9,423 nt of DNA from the NCBI GenBank assembly GCA_964487555.1, contig CAZART010000162.1, positions 1 to 9,423 of the forward strand, read 5' to 3'. Shown piece by piece: positions 5,553 through 9,423 of this stretch. Under the pieces are notes generated by a model, which saw only the letters and a program-made list of their open reading frames with translations, had not been told where the DNA came from and did no database searches. Each line of letters starts with the position of its first letter. The first letter of the stretch is position 1. A program made the translations under genes and the position numbers. Origin of the DNA: CAZART01 sp964487555. Its GTDB lineage: Bacteria; Bacteroidota; Rhodothermia; Rhodothermales; VXPQ01.

Positions 5553-6467
5553 ATGAATCTCCGTACCCCGCTTCGCCTTCTCGCCGGTCTCGTCTTCGCC
5601 GCCGCGGTCGGACTAGGATCCGCGACAAACGCGGCCGCGGAGGAGTTCAACTGCACGGTCAGTCTGGATTACAGTTCATTAAGCGGGTCCGACTTCACGT
5701 TTCTCGGCGAGTTGAAGGATCGTATCGACGAGTATATCAATGAGCGTTCCTGGACGGAAGACCGTTTTCTGGAGTCCGAACGCATCGAATGCTCTATACA
5801 GGTCGTAATTGAAGAGGCCGTCTCCTTGACGAGCTTCAGCGCCCGGCTGATCATCACCTCGCGCCGGCCGATCTACAACACGACCCAGTATTCCAACGTC
5901 GTACGGTTCAACGATTCGAGCTGGCAGTTTGGCTATGCTCAGGGCCAGCCGCTCGTGTTCGATCTCGAGACGTACCATCCGCTGACGTCGGTGCTCGATT
6001 TCTACGCCTACGTCCTACTCGGCTACGATTACGACACGTTCCAGGAACACGGCGGCACGAGGTTTTTTGAGACCGCTCGGCGGATCGGCGAGCGAGCGCA
6101 GTCGCAGTCGGCTCCAGGATGGTCGCAGATCGGCGACGATCGCGCGCGGATGAACCTGATCACGCAGATCCTGGATCCTCGTTTTCGCGTTTTACGCTCG
6201 GCGTATTTTGACTATCATTACGAGGGGCTGGACCACTTCGTGACCGAATCCGAGTCCGCACGCGCGTCCGTTATGGACGTTCTGGAGCAGATCGACGTGT
6301 TATTTGACAGGGTGAACCGTCAGTACGTTATCGACCTGTTCTTCTCGACCAAATCGGGTGAACTGGCCTCGGTTTTTCAGGGGTCGACGCAGAGCACCCA
6401 GGCGTACGACTTGTTGACCGAGCTCGATCCGGCTCATACGTCGGATTATCAGGTGCTCGTCAGGTAG
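5553..6467 (+). CDS. porD: DUF4835 family protein, type IX secretion protein PorD
   Basis: A 304-residue exported protein. The signal peptide is residues 1-29 (MNLRTPLRLLAGLVFAAAVG, then an Ala-rich end). The mature part shows the order of features I associate with DUF4835: a short opening strand EFNCTVSLDYS, FLGELKDRIDEYINERSWTE (50-69) followed by RIECSIQVVIEE (77-88), ITSRRPIYNTTQYSNVVRF (101-119), LDFYAYVLLGYDYDTF with EHGGTRFFETARRI (148-178), and RSAYFDYHYEGLDHF (215-229). Length is normal for the family. PorD is reported as a periplasmic or outer-membrane-associated component of the Bacteroidota type IX secretion machinery. No Shine-Dalgarno site precedes ATG 5553. In many Bacteroidota genomes this gene lies between coaBC and recN; neither is present here. 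It is divergent from the PorV-like/HhH pair and separated from the kinase gene by 139 bases. Confidence 0.88.
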   Translation: MNLRTPLRLLAGLVFAAAVGLGSATNAAAEEFNCTVSLDYSSLSGSDFTFLGELKDRIDEYINERSWTEDRFLESERIECSIQVVIEEAVSLTSFSARLIITSRRPIYNTTQYSNVVRFNDSSWQFGYAQGQPLVFDLETYHPLTSVLDFYAYVLLGYDYDTFQEHGGTRFFETARRIGERAQSQSAPGWSQIGDDRARMNLITQILDPRFRVLRSAYFDYHYEGLDHFVTESESARASVMDVLEQIDVLFDRVNRQYVIDLFFSTKSGELASVFQGSTQSTQAYDLLTELDPAHTSDYQVLVR

Positions 6468-6470
6468 GCC

Positions 6471-6515
6471 GGACGTCGTCCTCGCCGCGGTCCTTGCCCG
6501 GCCGGGGGGCCAAGG
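6471..6515 (+). terminator. Hairpins after porD, possible terminator
   Basis: Four bases after the porD stop, GGACG-T-CGTCC (6471-6481) is a short perfect palindrome. Then CCTTG-CCC (6492-6499) can pair with GGG-c-CAAGG (ending at 6515), eight G/C-rich pairs with one bulge. No T-run follows, so this is a candidate only. Confidence 0.35.
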
Positions 6516-6571
6516 TTCGGGGGTGCTTCGCTCCGGCGTTCGGTTAATGTTTGTCCGCGCGTGCCGATTCT

Positions 6572-6591
6572 AGGAGTGTCCGTTCACTCCT
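6572..6591 (+). promoter_or_regulatory. Perfect 7-bp stem-loop before the kinase gene
   Basis: AGGAGTG (6572-6578), loop TCCGTT, CACTCCT (6585-6591), a perfect inverted repeat ending 15 bases before ATG 6607. The left arm contains AGGAG but at 30 bases from the ATG, too far to serve as its ribosome site. As DNA it could be an operator; as RNA a leader hairpin. No other Shine-Dalgarno site is near the ATG. Confidence 0.4.
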
Positions 6592-6606
6592 TGGATATTC
6601 GCGCGC

Positions 6607-8613
6607 ATGAACGCCTCCGCCTTCCGCTCGCTGGTTCAACATGCCGGCGATCTCATCTACCGCGTCGACGCCTCCGGCCGGATTGCGTACGTCAATTCCG
6701 CCGTGACGTCGATCCTCGGGTACGAGCCTTCCGACATCGTCGGTCAGGCAGCGGATTCGTTCGTCGCGCCGGGCAGCGCCAGTCACACCCGGTCGCACTA
6801 CGCGCGCCAGTTCCGGAGGTCGGTCGACCATACCCACCTCGAAATTCCCGTCGTCGCCAAAGACGGCCGGGTGATATGGCTGGGGCAGCACGCCCACCGG
6901 GCTTCCAAAGACGGTCGTTTCGACGGATTTGAGGTGATAGCGCGGGACATTTCGGAGCACCGGCGCCTCGCCGATCTGCAGACGGGTCAGAAGTGTCTTC
7001 TTGAGATCATCGCCCGCGGCAAGCCCCTCGTAGACATCCTCGACACACTCGCCTTCTTCCTCGAGGCGCAGCTCGACGATACGGCAACCGCCCTGCTCGT
7101 GCTGGACTCGAACGGCCGCCTGATTCGGCCTCTCGTGGCCCCGGGTCTCAGTGATGAGGCCGTGCAGACGATCGAATCCGTATGGGAATCCGATCTGCCG
7201 ATCGTGGAGCATCTCGACGTGCACCCGAAGGAGCGCCTTCGCGTGATCGACCTGGCCGACGATCGGGCGTGGCAGCATCATGATGCAGGGCACGACCTTG
7301 GATATACCTCGGCCTGGACCGTCCCCGTCTTATCGATGGACCGCTCGGCGGCCGGCGTACTCGTTATTTTTCGGCACGAATCGTCCGCACCTCTCGAGCA
7401 CGAGTACCGTTTGCTTGACGTCGCGTCGCAGATCGCGGGGATTGCGATCGAGCGGGAGCGGATGGAGCGCACGGTCCGCATCGAGTTGAAGCGCCGCGTT
7501 GCCGAGCGCACGCTCGAGCTCGAACTGAGCAATCGGAAGCTTCGGCACGAGATTGAGGATCGGCTGGAGGCGGAGCGGAAGCTGCTTCGCAGCGAAGGTC
7601 TGCTGAAGGAAGCGGAGCGCATCGCGCATATCGGCAGCTGGAGCTGGTTTCCCGGAGAAGAGCGGCAGCTCTGGTCGGATGAGACGTACCGCATTTTCGG
7701 CGTGACCGTCGACACGTTTGAGCCGAGCCTGCGATCGATTGTGCGGATGATGCATCCCGACGACCGGCGGCGCATTCGCGACCTCATCGTGAACACGTCC
7801 GGCTCGGAGACGTGTGTGGCTGAGCTGCGGATTCTTCGCCCTGATGGTGAGGAGCGGATCGTCGAGATGCAGACGAACGGCAGGGGGCACAACGGAGACG
7901 CGCGTCTGGTGGGCGTCGTACACGACATCACCGAGCAGCGGGAGCTCGAGCGAGAACTGTTGAAGGCGGGTGAGCGCGAGCGCAAACGCGTCGGCCGCGA
8001 CTTGCACGACGGATTGGGCCAGCTGCTCACCGGCATCGGATTTCTAAGCAGGACGCTGGCGCAGAGCCTTCACGCCCGGGAGGATGAGGCGGCGGTGGAG
8101 GCGTCGGAGATTACGCACCTGGTGGAGGACGCGATCGACCACACGCGCAGCCTCAGCAAGCTGCTGCTGCCGGTCGAGCTGGAGGTCAACGGTCTCGAAG
8201 CCGCGCTCCAGCGTTTGCGGTCGCACGTGACCGCGGTTTACGGCATCGCCTGCAAGCTTAAGACGGACACGTATTTACCGATACAAGATCCGGAGATTGC
8301 CCTCCACATGTACCGCGTGGCCCAGGAGGCCGTGCACAACGCGGTCCGCCACGGCAAGCCATCGAGAGTTGAGGTCACGCTTTCAACGAAGAGCGGCAAG
8401 ACGCGGCTCAGTGTAGCCGACGATGGAATCGGCCTGCCGGAGGACGTGGAAGAGCGAGGAGGAGGCCTTGGTCTGCGAACGATGCAGTATCGCGCGCAGA
8501 CCATCGGTGCGACGTTATCGATTACCCCTAGAAGGGGTGGTGGGACGCAGGTCTGTTGTGAGCTTCCCACGCATGGTGAAGAGAGACTAGAAGTTGTCCC
8601 ACAAGCTACCTGA
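6607..8613 (+). CDS. Soluble PAS-GAF-PAS sensor histidine kinase (NarL-type, HisKA_3)
   Basis: A 668-residue kinase without signal peptide or membrane segment, so it senses a cytoplasmic signal. Order of domains: PAS about 5-118 (DLIYRVDASGRIAYVN; ends ARDISEHRR), GAF about 127-285 (TVPVLSMDRSAAGVLVIF and the closing helix), a charged coiled coil about 286-332, PAS_3-type domain about 333-446 (AERIAHIGSWSWFP; MMHPDDR; VVHDITEQRE), HisKA_3 about 455-522 with H467 in RDLHDGLGQ, and an HATPase domain about 560-655 with N578 (EAVHNAVRH), DDGIGL (605-610) and GGGLGLR (618-624). H467-D-G-L-G-Q is the HDxxxQ signature of kinases that feed NarL/LuxR regulators. No in-frame start lies upstream before the stop at 6571. 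The gene for such a regulator begins 12 bases after the stop, so the pair forms an operon. The ligand or redox cue is not visible; no haem- or flavin-binding motif was identified. Confidence 0.95.
   Translation: MNASAFRSLVQHAGDLIYRVDASGRIAYVNSAVTSILGYEPSDIVGQAADSFVAPGSASHTRSHYARQFRRSVDHTHLEIPVVAKDGRVIWLGQHAHRASKDGRFDGFEVIARDISEHRRLADLQTGQKCLLEIIARGKPLVDILDTLAFFLEAQLDDTATALLVLDSNGRLIRPLVAPGLSDEAVQTIESVWESDLPIVEHLDVHPKERLRVIDLADDRAWQHHDAGHDLGYTSAWTVPVLSMDRSAAGVLVIFRHESSAPLEHEYRLLDVASQIAGIAIERERMERTVRIELKRRVAERTLELELSNRKLRHEIEDRLEAERKLLRSEGLLKEAERIAHIGSWSWFPGEERQLWSDETYRIFGVTVDTFEPSLRSIVRMMHPDDRRRIRDLIVNTSGSETCVAELRILRPDGEERIVEMQTNGRGHNGDARLVGVVHDITEQRELERELLKAGERERKRVGRDLHDGLGQLLTGIGFLSRTLAQSLHAREDEAAVEASEITHLVEDAIDHTRSLSKLLLPVELEVNGLEAALQRLRSHVTAVYGIACKLKTDTYLPIQDPEIALHMYRVAQEAVHNAVRHGKPSRVEVTLSTKSGKTRLSVADDGIGLPEDVEERGGGLGLRTMQYRAQTIGATLSITPRRGGGTQVCCELPTHGEERLEVVPQAT
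8524..8538. repeat. Short inverted repeat inside the kinase gene
   Basis: ACCCCT (8524-8529), AGA, AGGGGT (8533-8538): a perfect six-base stem with a three-base loop. It lies in the codons for the last strand of the ATPase domain (TPRRGGG), about 73 bases before the stop. It may be a chance result of Pro/Arg/Gly codons or a hairpin affecting message stability between kinase and regulator. Confidence 0.35.
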
Positions 8614-8625
8614 CGGTTGTATGTG

Positions 8626-9282
8626 ATGGCTGAAAAAGCACGCATTGTAATTGTCGACGACCATCCCATCGTGCGCCACGGCATCTGCCGCCTGCTGAAT
8701 CGCGAAGAAGATCTTTGCGTGACGGGCGAAGCTGAGAACACGGCCGAGGCCCTGAAACTCCTCGAAAGCGAGCCGGCCGACGTGGCGCTGATCGATCTGG
8801 TTTTAGACGGCGAAAGCGGTCTGGATCTCATCGCTGAGATTCGCGCGCGGTGGCCGAAGCTTCCCCTTCTCGTCGTGTCGATGCACGACGCCCCCGATTA
8901 TCTGGAGCGCGTCCTCAAGTCCGGCGCCCAGGGTTTCGTGAACAAGAAGGAGTCGATCAGCCGCCTACCCGATGCCATTCGCCGGGTATTGTCCGGCAAG
9001 ACGTACATCGGCGAGGACATGATGGAGGTACTGGCGCGTTCGCTGGCCTCCGACGAACCGGACGAGGCGGAGAAGATTGCCGAGCTCTCCGAGCGGGAGA
9101 TAGAGGTGCTCGAGCTGATCGGCCAGGGCTATCGCCCGCGCCAGATCGCCGAGACGCTGCACGTGAGTCCGAAGACGGTGAACTCGCACCGCGAGAACAT
9201 GAAACGCAAGCTAGAACTGGCCTCGACGGCAGATCTCGATCAGTTCGCGATTCGGTGGGCGAGTGAGAGTCGGGCGGCGTGA
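8626..9282 (+). CDS. LuxR/NarL-family response regulator
   Basis: A 218-residue DNA-binding regulator. The receiver domain (1-122) has the acidic pair D11-D12 (IVIVDDHP), the phospho-acceptor D57 (ALIDLVLDG), S85 (LLVVSMHDA) in the Thr/Ser position and K107 (GFVNKKES). A linker (about 130-150) leads to a LuxR-type helix-turn-helix at 154-209, with LSEREIEVLELIGQGY, QIAETLHVSPKTVNSHRENM and a final amphipathic helix. ATG 8626 is chosen; TTG 8617 and GTG 8623 are in frame but would add only three residues. The gap from the kinase stop is 12 bases with no clear ribosome site, which suggests coupled translation. It is almost certainly the partner of the upstream HisKA_3 kinase: phosphorylation at D57 should promote dimerisation and promoter binding. 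Its targets cannot be read from the window; the dyads at 5500-5522 and 6572-6591 are possible sites. A strong terminator follows at 9369. Confidence 0.96.
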   Translation: MAEKARIVIVDDHPIVRHGICRLLNREEDLCVTGEAENTAEALKLLESEPADVALIDLVLDGESGLDLIAEIRARWPKLPLLVVSMHDAPDYLERVLKSGAQGFVNKKESISRLPDAIRRVLSGKTYIGEDMMEVLARSLASDEPDEAEKIAELSEREIEVLELIGQGYRPRQIAETLHVSPKTVNSHRENMKRKLELASTADLDQFAIRWASESRAA

Positions 9283-9290
9283 GGAGGGGG

Positions 9291-9360
9291 GAGGATCGAG
9301 GATCGAGGATCGAGGATAGACGATCGAGGATAGAGGGGCGAGGATCGAGGATAGAGGATC
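9291..9360 (+). repeat. Tandem heptamer array, ten units of GAGGATC/GAGGATA
   Basis: Ten contiguous 7-base units with no spacers begin eight bases past the regulator's stop. Six are GAGGATC-like (units 1, 2, 3, 8 and 10 exact; unit 5 is GACGATC), three are GAGGATA (units 4, 6, 9) and one is GAGGGGC (unit 7). The C/A alternation in units 3-4, 5-6 and 8-9 hints at a 14-base higher-order unit. Six GATC sites fall within the 70 bases. The period is not a multiple of three, so it is non-coding. Another copy of the heptamer occurs at 9369-9375 as the 5' arm of the terminator. Confidence 0.92.
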
Positions 9361-9368
9361 GAGCTTAT

Positions 9369-9418
9369 GAGGATCGGAGGGTCGCCGTGAAGGGCGATCT
9401 TTCGATCCTCGTCGTTTT
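9369..9418 (+). terminator. Strong intrinsic terminator of the kinase-regulator operon
   Basis: Bases 9369-9386 pair with 9393-9410 in an unbroken 18-pair stem (three of the pairs are G-U), with the six-base loop GTGAAG. Outer arm GAGGATCG pairs with CGATCCTC; inner arm GGTCGCC pairs with GGCGATC. A T-run (TTTT, 9415-9418) follows four bases after the stem. It is the most convincing terminator in the window. The first seven bases of its 5' arm are the unit of the tandem array just upstream. Confidence 0.8.
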
Positions 9419-9423
9419 AGCGC

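Noticed and set aside
6545..6553. TAATGTTTG as a -7 promoter element for the kinase
   Set aside because: The TA to TTTG spacing is one base too long and no TTTG or TTGG lies 19-21 bases upstream.
7278..8036. Minus-strand frame inside the kinase gene
   Set aside because: Its product is Ser/Arg-rich and low in complexity, a typical shadow of the third-position GC bias on the opposite strand of a strongly supported kinase.
9291..9360. CRISPR array
   Set aside because: The units are 7 bases with no spacers, so this is a simple tandem repeat. No cas gene is in the window.
9291..9360. Replication or plasmid iterons
   Set aside because: Iterons are usually longer and near a rep gene or an AT-rich region. 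Here the array sits between a regulator gene and its terminator, with no initiator gene in view.

Overview
The window is a GC-rich bacterial chromosome segment that most likely comes from the Bacteroidota/Rhodothermota group (a Rhodothermales-like organism). The evidence is a DUF4835/PorD protein of the type IX secretion system (5553-6467), an outer-membrane pair made of a PorV/PorQ-like barrel and a helix-hairpin-helix barrel protein (2596-5423), a CusF-Sco1 fusion lipoprotein, and start codons that mostly lack a Shine-Dalgarno sequence. Several upstream regions instead contain elements resembling the Bacteroidota promoter (TTTG/TTGG, 19-20 bases, TAnnTTTG). No phage, transposase, CRISPR or tRNA/rRNA gene was seen. 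No stretch over 300 bases lacks a gene.

Layout. Bases 1-56 hold the probable last 17 codons of an upstream gene. Bases 57-610 hold a leader with a dyad and a small two-CxxC zinc-ribbon protein. It converges on a hypothetical minus-strand gene (682-1020). Next on the minus strand comes a two-gene unit, read from high to low coordinates: a stand-alone receiver protein (2416-2027) followed 4 bases later by a CusF-Sco1 lipoprotein (2022-1150). Upstream of it, also on the minus strand, is a translationally coupled pair: a PorV/PorQ-like outer-membrane protein (5423-4575) overlapping a 661-residue helix-hairpin-helix/beta-barrel protein (4581-2596). The roughly 110-base divergent spacer at 5442-5552 carries a near-perfect 23-base dyad and faces porD on the plus strand. 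A plus-strand two-component pair follows: a soluble PAS-GAF-PAS histidine kinase of the NarL type (6607-8613) and its LuxR/NarL response regulator (8626-9282). The window ends with ten tandem copies of a 7-base repeat (9291-9360) and a strong intrinsic terminator (9369-9418) whose 5' arm begins with the same heptamer.

How the genes fit together. Three themes recur: cell-envelope and outer-membrane proteins (PorV-like barrel, HhH barrel, PorD, Sco1-type lipoprotein), phosphorelay signalling (kinase, NarL regulator, orphan receiver), and small unassigned proteins. The kinase-regulator pair is a self-contained two-component system. The receiver-Sco1 unit suggests copper or thiol-redox work in the periplasm alongside a signalling component, but the link is inferred only from gene order. 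The observations most worth following are the heptamer array that matches one arm of the terminator and the coupled HhH-barrel/PorV-like pair. I did not find a clearly novel defence or mobile system.
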